Assembly (NCBI GenBank): GCA_034927685.1 | Contig: JAYFPO010000019.1 | Coordinates: 1 to 34,465, forward strand | Length of the DNA stretch: 34,465 nt | Reading direction: 5' to 3' | Source of the DNA: RGIG3159 sp034927685 | GTDB taxonomy: Bacteria > Bacillota > Clostridia > Oscillospirales > Oscillospiraceae | Part shown: positions 25,211-32,872 of the stretch, one piece after another | Position numbering within the stretch: the stretch's first letter is position 1 | How the letters are laid out: each line of letters opens with the position of its first letter | Notes under the pieces: generated by a model | What the model was told of the DNA's origin: nothing | Database searches by the model: none | Seen by the model: only the letters and a program-made list of their open reading frames with translations | Made by a program: the position numbers and the translations under genes

Positions 25211-26986
25211 TTACCAGGCCGCATCGTCGTCAAATTCCAGCAAAGATTGGTCCAGCGGATCTTCCCGCATCACGGTGCGCATGTATTCGTTGACCTTGGC
25301 GCGCATGTCCTTTCTCGACACGGTGCGGGGGTCCATCAGATCGTGCTCGATCCAGATCAGGCGCACACCGCGCTCGCGGGCCTGGTCCTCGAACATGCCC
25401 TGCAGGGTGGACATGTTTTTGCAGGAGACATGCTGGTACATAATGACGAGTTCCGGACGCCAGATCTCAACCTGCCGCCAGAGTTCGGTGAGAACGTGGT
25501 CGTAGCCGCCGTTGGTGTGCCGCCGCATGACCATGCGCTCGTAGAGGCGCGCCATGTCGCGCAGAGCCTCCTCACGGTCCTCGGTTTCCAGCGGCTTCGT
25601 GAAGTTGAGTCCCTCCATTTCGACCAGAACGTTGATGCCCCAGCAGTTTGCCAGCCAGTTGGAAAAATTGGCGTAGTAATGTGCGGGGACGCTCCAGACG
25701 ATGGCTCTGTGGCGCATCTTGCCCGGCCAAGGCTCCTCCTGACGCTCATAGGCGCGGAGCATGGTCCGGTTGACTTTTTGGAAGGTTTTCAGCACACGCG
25801 GGTCGAGGCCGCCGTCCATCTCGTAGTTCCATTTGCGGAAGAGCTCATAGATTGGGCCGATCAGCTGCGGGTGGTTCGTCTGATTGACCTCCCATTTTTG
25901 CAGTTCGAAGCGCGTCTCTTCGTTGAAACGCTTCATTGCGGTGAAGTAGGCCTCCCAGTTCCACTTGGCGCCCGTCTGCTCCTCGACGAACTTAATGCAG
26001 TTCTTGATCTCCAGAACGCCGGTCTCCAATGTCTCCTCGTCCTCGTAGCGAACCGGGAAGGTCAGATGGTAAGTCGGCAGATCCTTGAAGCGGCGGCTGG
26101 TATAGGAGGAGGCCATCACGGAGCCGTCACAGGGCATGGAGCTCGAGATGAAGCACGCGCCCAGATGGGGCAGCGCGTCCAGGACGCAGGCGCCGGACTC
26201 GGAGGTCGGTACCGGGCAGGTGTCCGCGGGCAGACCGTAGGCCTCAACGGCGTCGATATACGGCATACAGGCCAGTTGGTCGATCTCCGAGAGCAGGAAG
26301 ACGGGCAGAAGCTGGTAGGGGATGCCAATCAAGTCCGGGAAGCCCGCCATGATCTGCGCCATGGTCATCTCGTCGAACAGGACGATTTTTTTGCTGAGCT
26401 CCTTGCAGTTGCCGTTCCGCTCGTCGCCCTTCATGAGCAGCACGAGGTTTTCCGCCACATAGCGGAAAATGTCGTAGGTCAGGGCGTGGTGCATTTTAAG
26501 GGCGGAGCCCCGCAGACCCATGACGTTTTTGTCCAGGAAGGAGTGGCAGCAAAAATAGGAGATCATCCAGCGATACCAGGCTGCGCCGTTCAGTGCCGGA
26601 ATCAAATCTTTCGAGAAGGAAGAGAGCAGCATGCCCCAGAGTTTGGCCCACTCGGCGAAGTCCACGGCGGTATCCTTTACACCGCGCCATTCGCGGCGGA
26701 CCGTCGCCATGGAGCCGCTGCGGTAGAGCTTGCCAAGCTGTTTTTCGCCGTTTTTCAGCAGGTCCAGCCGCTCTGTAGTCGACATGGCGCGGACGGCGGC
26801 GGTTTCCTCGGCAAGGCGCTTGCCGGTGAGTTTCCAGTTCGTCAGCTGTTTCTTACCAAATGCTTTCCAGTCGGTCTCCTTCAGCATCTGCGCGGCGATG
26901 CCGCAAAACTCGCTCAGGTTTTCTTTTTGCAGCTTCAGGTCCATCTGGTCCTTCAGCCGGAAGTTGCTCGGATCGGGATACTTCAT
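25211..26986 (-). CDS. 2-hydroxyacyl-CoA dehydratase-family subunit with long N-terminal extension
   Basis: A 591-residue protein. From about residue 196 (KELSKKIVLFDEMTMAQIMA) it matches the HgdA/HgdB/BcrB-C fold. Candidate cluster cysteines are Cys257 (LPADTCP), Cys286 (SSSMPCDGS) and Cys522 (YQHVSCKNMS), with extra Cys267 and Cys278. Family members are usually about 380-430 residues. The first 190 here are a helical, Lys/Glu-rich extension of unknown role. It overlaps the 402-residue subunit by four bases, so the two are made together and probably form a heterodimer driven by the activator. The substrate cannot be told from sequence; dehydratase, aromatic-CoA reductase and double-cubane reductase activities all occur in this superfamily. 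Confidence 0.82.
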   Translation of the reverse strand: MKYPDPSNFRLKDQMDLKLQKENLSEFCGIAAQMLKETDWKAFGKKQLTNWKLTGKRLAEETAAVRAMSTTERLDLLKNGEKQLGKLYRSGSMATVRREWRGVKDTAVDFAEWAKLWGMLLSSFSKDLIPALNGAAWYRWMISYFCCHSFLDKNVMGLRGSALKMHHALTYDIFRYVAENLVLLMKGDERNGNCKELSKKIVLFDEMTMAQIMAGFPDLIGIPYQLLPVFLLSEIDQLACMPYIDAVEAYGLPADTCPVPTSESGACVLDALPHLGACFISSSMPCDGSVMASSYTSRRFKDLPTYHLTFPVRYEDEETLETGVLEIKNCIKFVEEQTGAKWNWEAYFTAMKRFNEETRFELQKWEVNQTNHPQLIGPIYELFRKWNYEMDGGLDPRVLKTFQKVNRTMLRAYERQEEPWPGKMRHRAIVWSVPAHYYANFSNWLANCWGINVLVEMEGLNFTKPLETEDREEALRDMARLYERMVMRRHTNGGYDHVLTELWRQVEIWRPELVIMYQHVSCKNMSTLQGMFEDQARERGVRLIWIEHDLMDPRTVSRKDMRAKVNEYMRTVMREDPLDQSLLEFDDDAAW

Positions 26987-28191
26987 GCCTCTTTCCCTCC
27001 CTTTTTCTGAATGCGCTTGATTTCCAGCGCTTCGACAAAGGCCTGGAACCGCGTGCGGAGCTGTCCGGAGGAACGGGCGTTATAGGGGCGGTCGATGGAG
27101 AGCACAGGCCAGCCGTATTCCTCGGAAAGCACATGGCTGGCGAGCGGCCGCTCAAAGGCCCAGAAGTCGCAGAATTTCATTTGCTCATAAATGATGCCGT
27201 CGGCGCGGTATTCTCTGGCGAGACGGTCCGCGGTATCCCGCCGCTGCTGAACTTTCTCGTTACTGATGTAGCGGGCGCATTCGGAGTGCTCCATATAGTG
27301 GCGGCAGATCTGTGTCAGCGCATCCTCTTCGTCCGAGAGACGGATGGCCTCGCGGCCCGGCATGGAACCATAGCAGTAGCGGTCGGAGACCACCATCGCG
27401 CCGGCTTCCTCAATCAGCTTTGTCAGGCTGGGGTCATCAATCTCGGATCCCACGACAGCGACACGCGCGCGAAACCAGGGCTTCGGGTCCGCCGCGCGGG
27501 TCCGAATTTCCTCCAGCGTTTCCTGCAGCTTCGGCAGAATCAGGTATTTTGGGCAGCAATACGACACGAGATTCAGAATGTGGTACTCATAACCGGTGAT
27601 CGGCGGATTGTCCAGCTTGCGGAAATCGCCGATTTCGGTCAGAATTTCGCAGACCTCATTGTGCTGCTCCACGGCCTTGCGGATTGCAGCGTCGGAGGTA
27701 TCCACGCCATACCGCTCCGACAGAGTGGCCAGAAGGTGCTTGCGCATCTGCCGGACGTAGTGCGCAACGGTGTAATCGACGACCTTGTAGGGAATGTCGC
27801 AGTGGGTCACGAAGAAGTTCTCCTTCGTATTGCAGTGCAGCAGTTCCAAATGTTCATAGCAGCGATTCATCGCGCCGCAGGCATCCACGCCTGCCACGCC
27901 GTCCAGGAACTGATAACCGCCTTCAATGGCGCGCTCCAGCAGGGCGCGGGCGTACTCGCAGGAGTAGTTGGACATGTAATAGGTTGCAATGTCGATGGAG
28001 CCGGTCCGTGGGGCGCGCAGACGGACGGAAAAGCAGCCGTCCAGATTAAGCAACACCTCCGGCATGTGGTAGCAGGTGTAGCCAATGGCCAGCTTGCCAT
28101 CCGCCTGCGCCTGCTGCACCAGCTCGTTGTCGGCGTTCTCCAGGAGATTCTCGAAATAGATCAGATACTTGAGATCTTTCAATCGATCCAC
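26983..28191 (-). CDS. 2-hydroxyacyl-CoA dehydratase-family subunit (HgdB/FldC type)
   Basis: A 402-residue protein with the canonical layout of the family. PEVLLNLDG follows the first strand. The three cluster-type cysteines are Cys78 (SNYSCEYAR), Cys105 (GVDACGAMNRC) and Cys341 (MKFCDFWAFERP). The C-terminal signature is SSGQLRTRFQAFVE. The apparent start is GTG at 28191 (GTG-GAT-CGA), one base from the stop of the CooC-type gene, with AAGGTGAG just before it. No ATG serves better. It pairs with the 591-residue subunit and the activator. Extra cysteines (for example the pair at 212-213) are not typical ligands. Confidence 0.85.
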   Translation of the reverse strand: MDRLKDLKYLIYFENLLENADNELVQQAQADGKLAIGYTCYHMPEVLLNLDGCFSVRLRAPRTGSIDIATYYMSNYSCEYARALLERAIEGGYQFLDGVAGVDACGAMNRCYEHLELLHCNTKENFFVTHCDIPYKVVDYTVAHYVRQMRKHLLATLSERYGVDTSDAAIRKAVEQHNEVCEILTEIGDFRKLDNPPITGYEYHILNLVSYCCPKYLILPKLQETLEEIRTRAADPKPWFRARVAVVGSEIDDPSLTKLIEEAGAMVVSDRYCYGSMPGREAIRLSDEEDALTQICRHYMEHSECARYISNEKVQQRRDTADRLAREYRADGIIYEQMKFCDFWAFERPLASHVLSEEYGWPVLSIDRPYNARSSGQLRTRFQAFVEALEIKRIQKKGGKEA

Positions 28192-28192
28192 C

Positions 28193-28963
28193 TCACCTTG
28201 ATTTTAATATGCCTAATTTTGAAAGCGCCGCCTCGGCGCCTAGGAGTACGGGAGAATCGGGAGGAAGGGAAAAGACGCTGCGGCCCTCCATGTCGTTTTC
28301 CGCCTGCCGGTCGTCCGGTCCGACTGCGGCGAGCAGCGCCATCCCGGCAATCTGGCCGGTGGGGAGCAAGTCGGGACGGGTCACTCGGTTCAGAATCAAG
28401 CCGCCCTTTTCGTACATCATCAGTCCGTCGGCCACTTGCCGAATGGTTTCAATGACCTGCAAGCCTTTTTTGCTCTGGTCGGAGACGAAGAGCAGATGGG
28501 TCACCCTGTCCATCACCCGGCGGTTGATCTGCTCGATGCCGGCTTCGCCGTCAATCACGACGTAGTCAAAATCCTGTGCCAGCAGGGAGATTACCTGCCG
28601 CAGGTAGGCATTGACCGCGCAGTAGCAGCCGGCGGCCTCCGGTCTTCCGATGGCCAGAAAGGCGAAGCTCTGCCGTTCCTCCATGGCCTCGAAGAGGCGA
28701 AAACGGGCCTCCGCCAGAATATCCTGCGTATCCCGCAGCTTACCTGTGACGTCTGCTGCGACACGCTTGCGGATATCGTCCAGCGTCTCCCGGACCGTAA
28801 CGCCCAGGGCAGTGGCAAGGCCGACGGCGGGGTCCGCGTCGATGGCGAGGATCCGCGCGGCGGGGAATCGCTCGGCCAGCAGCCGCACCGCGGCGGCCGA
28901 GAGAGAGGTTTTGCCGACGCCGCCCTTACCGGTCAGCGCAATGACTGTCGCTTGGTGCTCCAT
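28193..28963 (-). CDS. CooC-type MinD/ParA-family ATPase (nickel-insertion type)
   Basis: A 256-residue SIMIBI ATPase. It has the deviant Walker A ALTGKGGVGKTSLSA at the N-terminus and ILAIDADPAVGLA. The CooC signature GRPEAAGCYCAVNAYLR contains Cys113-x-Cys115, the pair that binds metal between subunits in CooC1. YVVIDGEAGIEQINRRV and a SDQSKKGL element follow. CooC/AcsF proteins load nickel into carbon monoxide dehydrogenase or acetyl-CoA synthase, but neither enzyme is encoded in the window. The ATG at 28963 has AAAGGAG upstream. It is the first gene of the minus-strand cluster, and its partner could be the dehydratase-like pair, the ACS-domain protein, or a CODH elsewhere. Confidence 0.88.
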   Translation of the reverse strand: MEHQATVIALTGKGGVGKTSLSAAAVRLLAERFPAARILAIDADPAVGLATALGVTVRETLDDIRKRVAADVTGKLRDTQDILAEARFRLFEAMEERQSFAFLAIGRPEAAGCYCAVNAYLRQVISLLAQDFDYVVIDGEAGIEQINRRVMDRVTHLLFVSDQSKKGLQVIETIRQVADGLMMYEKGGLILNRVTRPDLLPTGQIAGMALLAAVGPDDRQAENDMEGRSVFSLPPDSPVLLGAEAALSKLGILKSR

Positions 28964-29035
28964 CCGAGAGGCTCCTTTTCCGCGGTCAAAATAATCGATG
29001 CTGCCGTTTGCTGTGAAAGGATAGAATCAATAATT

Positions 29036-29064
29036 ATGGTACCACAATCGTGAGGGTTTGACAA
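29036..29064 (-). promoter_or_regulatory. Probable promoter of the CooC/dehydratase cluster
   Basis: On the minus strand TTGTCA (29064-29059) and TACCAT (29041-29036) lie 17 bases apart. The -10 overlaps TTGTGGTACCAT, which resembles an element at the divergent promoter. The -10 is weak, so an activator may be needed. Confidence 0.45.
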
Positions 29065-29090
29065 GCTTTTCCCACTGCATGGGGCAAATC

Positions 29091-29100
29091 TTGTGAACAA
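29091..29100. promoter_or_regulatory. Short dyad TTGTGAACAA between divergent promoters
   Basis: TTGT and ACAA flank GA in the middle of the 250-base divergent region. It faintly resembles a half of Rex or FNR/CRP-type sites, but it is too short to assign. It is listed only as a possible operator. Confidence 0.25.
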
Positions 29101-29112
29101 TGCTGTTTTTGA

Positions 29113-29141
29113 TTGAATGTTTTGGGCGGTTGTGGTAATAT
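29113..29141 (+). promoter_or_regulatory. Probable promoter of the enoate-reductase-like gene
   Basis: TTGAAT (29113-29118) and TAATAT (29136-29141) are separated by 17 bases. The spacer end and -10 form TTGTGGTAATAT, matching TTGTGGTACCAT at the opposite promoter in 10 of 12 bases. Confidence 0.6.
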
Positions 29142-29216
29142 GGGGGCAGATCGGTTTCAGCAGTCAACGTCCCTCTTGCGCGTCTGCGCATACTAAACAT
29201 GGAAAGCGAGGAAGCA

Positions 29217-31487
29217 ATGTTGAAGAAAGACGAATTGGTACAACAGCTGGTGGACAGCTACGGCAATTGGTTTCTCAAGGATGACTTTGAAAATCGGGCC
29301 GGCGGCACGGGCCGTATGACGCAGAACCTTTACCCCTATCATGAACTGTTTTCCCCCATCCGCATTAACCGTTTGACTTTGAAAAACAGGCTGGTCATGG
29401 CGCCGATGGGCAACTGTCAGATGGCGGAGGAATCCGGGCGTCCCAATGACAAAATGCTGCAATACTTTTTTGCCAGAGCCGAGGGCGGCGTCGGACTTCT
29501 GACCACAGGATTGATTCCCATCAGCCACGGCGTAGACGCCTCCGTGACGGAGAAGGGGAATTACTCCTATTTCCCGCGGATCGACGGAACCCGCACCAAC
29601 CTGATGGGCTGGCGCGATCTGGCGCAGGGCGTCCATGCCCGCGGCAGCCGAATCTTCATCCAGTTGACGCCGGGCCTCGGCCGCGTCGGCAATCCGCAGT
29701 GTCTGCTGACCTTACATAAGCTGCCCGTCTCCGCTTCCTGGAACCCGAATTTCTACCTGCCGGATGTGCCCTGCCGTCCTTTAACGGATCTGGAGTGCGG
29801 CAAAATCATCAAAAATGCCGGCCAGGCCTCCATGGACGCGAAGATCATGGGGATCGACGGCGTGTATCTGCACGGCCACGAGGGTTATCTGCTCGACCAG
29901 CTGACCAGCCCGGCCTTCAACCGCCGCAAAATGGGAAAATATGCCGACTGGCAGCGTTTCGGCGTCGACCTGATTCGGGAAATTCGCCGCCGCGCCGGCC
30001 CGAACTATCCGATCATGTACCGCATCGACCTGAGCCTCGCGCTCAACGAGACCTACGGCGAGCGCATGAACACGGTAAAAACGCTGAAACACTTCAAGAA
30101 CGGCCGCACGATCCACGATACGCTGGAGTACATGGAAAATCTGGTCAAAGCCGGCGTCGACCTGTTCGACGTGGACCTCGGCTGCTATGACAACTGGTGG
30201 CTGCCGCATCCTCCCGCCGGTATGCCGGCCGGCTGCTTCCTGGACATCTCCAAGATGGCAAAGGACTATTTTGCGGCGCGCGGCGTCAAGTCCAACGCCG
30301 GCGTGCCCGTGCCGATTGTGGCCGTGGGAAAGCTGGGCTATCCCGATCTGGCCGAGCAGGCCCTGCGGGACGGCAAATGCGATATGGTCATGCTGGGCCG
30401 CCCGGTGCTGGCCGACCCGGATTGGTGCAACAAGGCTTACGCGGGTCTCGTCTCCGAGATCCGGCCCTGCATCGGCTGCCAGGAGGGCTGCGTCAACGAA
30501 TTCGTCGAGGGCGGGCATCCGCAATGCGCCGTCAACGGCCGGACGGGCTTTGAGGAGCTCTATCCGAAGGAATTTCCGAAGACCGAGACGCCGAAGAAGA
30601 TCGGCGTGGTCGGCGGCGGCTGCGCGGGCATGAATTTTGCGCTGCTTGCCGCGAAGAAGGGCCACAGGGTGGAAATCATTGAGAAGGCGCCCGAGCTCGG
30701 CGGAAAGCTGAACCCGGCCAGCATACCAAAGGTCAAATACGACATTGAAAACTATACGGAGTACCTCAAAAAGCAGGTTGTCAAGGAGCCGGGCATCACA
30801 GTCAAATGCGGCGTCGCCGCGACAAACGAGCTGCTCCGGGAGCAAGGCTACGATGCCGTGGTATTCTCCAACGGCACGCGGGAGGGCACGCCGCCGATTC
30901 CCGGAATTGACACCGTGAAGTTTGTGCAGGCAACCGATCTGCTGATGCAGCCCGAGCTCCTCGGCGACGCGAAGAAGGTCGTCGTGGTGGGCGGCGGCGC
31001 GGTCGGCATGGAAACCGCATATTGGCTCAGCTATGAAAAGAACTGCAAGGTGCAAATCGTCGAGATGCTGGAATGCTTCGAAGACGGCGCCTGCACCGCG
31101 AACCGTTGTCATATGATCCACTATTTTGAGGAAAACGGCGGCGAGCTGATCAACTGTGCCAAGGTGATTTCCTTTGCGCCCGGCTCCGTGAAGATCAGCC
31201 GCAACATTTCCAAGGGCGTACCCGATCCCTACTGCACCTGGACGCCGGTATTGCCCAAGAACATCGAGAATCCGCTTGCCCCGAAGCTCGGCAGCGAGAC
31301 CTATGTGGCGGAACTGCCCTGCGACCTCGTGGTGCTCGCCATGGGCGGCCGCGCGGACGACGCGGCGTTCCTCTCCGCACAGCAGGCCGGCGTCGCGCCG
31401 GAGGTCTATAACATTGGCGACTCCTTCAACGCCGGACGGGTGCTGGAGGCAAACCGTGCCGCCTACAACCTGGCAAAGCAGCTTTAA
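29217..31487 (+). CDS. Enoate reductase / 2,4-dienoyl-CoA reductase-like flavo-iron-sulfur enzyme
   Basis: A 756-residue old-yellow-enzyme fusion. The N-terminal FMN TIM barrel (about 35-400) has LVMAPMGNCQMAEESGR, the HGHEGYLLDQLTSPAFNRR motif and a GRPVLADPDW end. A [4Fe-4S] motif follows with Cys418, Cys421, Cys425 and Cys437 (CIGCQEGC, then QCAVN). The C-terminus holds FAD-binding VGGGCAGMNFALLAAKKGH and NAD(P)-binding VVGGGAVGMETAYWL. Relatives reduce enoates, cinnamates, bile-acid intermediates or dienoyl-CoA; the substrate is not readable here. It is longer than the usual 640-680 residues. I prefer the ATG at 29217, with GCGAGGA upstream, to that at 29199, which has no binding site. 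It is divergent from the dehydratase-like cluster and perhaps acts on its product. Confidence 0.85.
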   Translation: MLKKDELVQQLVDSYGNWFLKDDFENRAGGTGRMTQNLYPYHELFSPIRINRLTLKNRLVMAPMGNCQMAEESGRPNDKMLQYFFARAEGGVGLLTTGLIPISHGVDASVTEKGNYSYFPRIDGTRTNLMGWRDLAQGVHARGSRIFIQLTPGLGRVGNPQCLLTLHKLPVSASWNPNFYLPDVPCRPLTDLECGKIIKNAGQASMDAKIMGIDGVYLHGHEGYLLDQLTSPAFNRRKMGKYADWQRFGVDLIREIRRRAGPNYPIMYRIDLSLALNETYGERMNTVKTLKHFKNGRTIHDTLEYMENLVKAGVDLFDVDLGCYDNWWLPHPPAGMPAGCFLDISKMAKDYFAARGVKSNAGVPVPIVAVGKLGYPDLAEQALRDGKCDMVMLGRPVLADPDWCNKAYAGLVSEIRPCIGCQEGCVNEFVEGGHPQCAVNGRTGFEELYPKEFPKTETPKKIGVVGGGCAGMNFALLAAKKGHRVEIIEKAPELGGKLNPASIPKVKYDIENYTEYLKKQVVKEPGITVKCGVAATNELLREQGYDAVVFSNGTREGTPPIPGIDTVKFVQATDLLMQPELLGDAKKVVVVGGGAVGMETAYWLSYEKNCKVQIVEMLECFEDGACTANRCHMIHYFEENGGELINCAKVISFAPGSVKISRNISKGVPDPYCTWTPVLPKNIENPLAPKLGSETYVAELPCDLVVLAMGGRADDAAFLSAQQAGVAPEVYNIGDSFNAGRVLEANRAAYNLAKQL

Positions 31488-31561
31488 AAAGCCGGGAGCC
31501 CGGCGCGGAGCGATCCAAAAGGTTCGTAAAGTATCCGGGAGAAACGTTATTTCAGCGACAG

Positions 31562-31605
31562 AAAGGTCTTGCCGTCTGCGAAGCGCAGGCGGCAAGACCT
31601 TTTAC
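31562..31605 (+). terminator. Terminator after the enoate-reductase-like gene
   Basis: A 19-base arm beginning AAAGGTCTTGCCG (31562-31580) pairs with an arm ending CGGCAAGACCTTT (31584-31602), with one G-T pair and a three-base loop. A short T stretch follows. It is symmetric enough to work in both directions. Confidence 0.8.
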
Positions 31606-31752
31606 TTTGCTGCTGCGGTGATTGCAGCTACCGAAAATCGCAAAACAGCTCCAAATCAAACAACCCGGCGGCGCATGGAAATAAAGCCGATAACGCCGAA
31701 GGTATCATATTATGATTCGGTCGAACGCAAATCGCATCCGTCATCAAAAGGA

Positions 31753-31789
31753 AAAGGCCTGGGGCGGTGAGTTCCCAACGCAGGCCTTT
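31753..31789 (-). terminator. Terminator of the corrinoid/methyltransferase pair
   Basis: AAAGGCCTG and CAGGCCTTT flank a 19-base loop just beyond the minus-strand gene end at 31809. Reading the minus strand, the hairpin is followed by a TTTTCCTTTT tract. Confidence 0.7.
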
Positions 31790-31808
31790 CCATAAGCAGG
31801 TTATTAGA

Positions 31809-32816
31809 TCATCTGTGATTGTGCAGGGATAGTTCCATAAAGAAAGCGTCTATGTTATCAAAAGGCGTATTCGGCGGAAGGTCACATCCTGTGGACACGA
31901 CGAAATTTTTGTAGTTTTTCATGTCATTAAGCAGCTGGTTTGTGGCCTCTGCTACATTTTCCGGAGTACCATTCAGGAAGCAGGCCGTGGGATTGATATT
32001 TCCCATAGCAATGATATCTTCGGGGACCTGCGGCATAATGTCCTTCATGTTTACCGCATTTCCAAAATGAAGACACTTTGCACCGGTCGACGCAAGCGAC
32101 CGCACCTGCATCAAGGTATTCCCGCAATTGTGCAGGACAATAATAAAGCTTTCATCCTGAACGGAGGATACGATCTGTTTGACGTACGCGCTTGAAAATT
32201 CGTCGCACTGCTGAGGAGAAAGGAGACCTGCGGCAGGCTCTGCCATTACAACTCCGTTTGCGCCGCGCAATTTGAAGGCGCGCACATATTCAATTAAGAA
32301 TTGTGTGCATTTTTCCAGCAGTGCGTGCGTCAGTTCAGGTTCCATCCGAAGCTGCAGCATGATTTCATTCATATCCAAGAGTCTTCCTGCAAGTGAGAAC
32401 GGTCCGATACAACTGGCCAAAACGGGTCGGCCCTTTATATTGTCTACGGCCAGTTCCACCGCTTTCAGGCTTTCAGCAGTCCGAGCAGCCCCAACCTGAG
32501 GGATTTGCAGGTCGGGGACGTTTTCGATATCTTCTATGAGCATCCCCGTCACGGTTGGCGTTTCGTCATTTGCAAATCTGACCGTGGCGCCGAAAGCCTC
32601 GGCCTCCACCGACAAATCCATGTTTGTCAGTGAAGCAATCATATCGTACCTGTCCGCAATGATTTTCATCAGCTCATACTGTTTCTGACCATCCTTAACG
32701 GCTTGAAAAACCGGAATTTTGGCAATCTGCACGGCCGGAAATGTCAGGATTGGCATTGCAAGCCGTGTGTCTGATTCAATAATATCGGCGGTCCATTGAT
32801 ACATATCATATTTCAT
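31809..32816 (-). CDS. MtaA/uroporphyrinogen-decarboxylase-family methylcobamide methyltransferase
   Basis: A 335-residue TIM-barrel protein of the UroD/MtaA superfamily. The zinc motif of MtaA/MtbA is present: His229-x-Cys231 in VLHNCGNTL and Cys311 in STGCDLPPNTP. This points to thiol or tetrahydrofolate-type methyl acceptor activation rather than heme synthesis, because true UroD lacks it. Such proteins move a methyl group from a corrinoid protein to an acceptor. The acceptor here is unknown; coenzyme M is unlikely outside methanogens. The gene lies 56 bases downstream of the corrinoid protein gene, with AGGAG before its ATG. Base composition looks more AT-rich than the B12 operon, which suggests transfer. 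Confidence 0.86.
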   Translation of the reverse strand: MKYDMYQWTADIIESDTRLAMPILTFPAVQIAKIPVFQAVKDGQKQYELMKIIADRYDMIASLTNMDLSVEAEAFGATVRFANDETPTVTGMLIEDIENVPDLQIPQVGAARTAESLKAVELAVDNIKGRPVLASCIGPFSLAGRLLDMNEIMLQLRMEPELTHALLEKCTQFLIEYVRAFKLRGANGVVMAEPAAGLLSPQQCDEFSSAYVKQIVSSVQDESFIIVLHNCGNTLMQVRSLASTGAKCLHFGNAVNMKDIMPQVPEDIIAMGNINPTACFLNGTPENVAEATNQLLNDMKNYKNFVVSTGCDLPPNTPFDNIDAFFMELSLHNHR

Positions 32817-32872
32817 GAAATTTTACGCTCCTGTCAGTTTGATAATTGTGAAGCTGAATGAATAAGAATACA

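Noticed and set aside
25193..27010. Long + strand frame opposite the 591-residue subunit
   Set aside because: It is antisense to a clear dehydratase-family gene. Such long antisense frames are common in GC-rich DNA, and the translation resembles no protein.
26860..28455. 531-residue + strand frame opposite the 402-residue subunit
   Set aside because: It is an antisense shadow. The minus-strand protein has the family cysteines and C-terminal signature.
29091..29100. TTGTGAACAA as a Rex or CooA site
   Set aside because: Only a short dyad is present. The full spaced consensus of either regulator is not there, so the regulator was not named.
31490..31503. GCCGGG-AG-CCCGGC hairpin after the flavoenzyme
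   Set aside because: A two-base loop is too short and no T-run follows. The terminator at 31562 is much better.
29781..31595. 604-residue minus frame opposite the flavoenzyme
   Set aside because: It runs into the terminator at 31562-31605 and is rich in Arg and His with no motif. The + strand product has FMN, FeS, FAD and NAD motifs.
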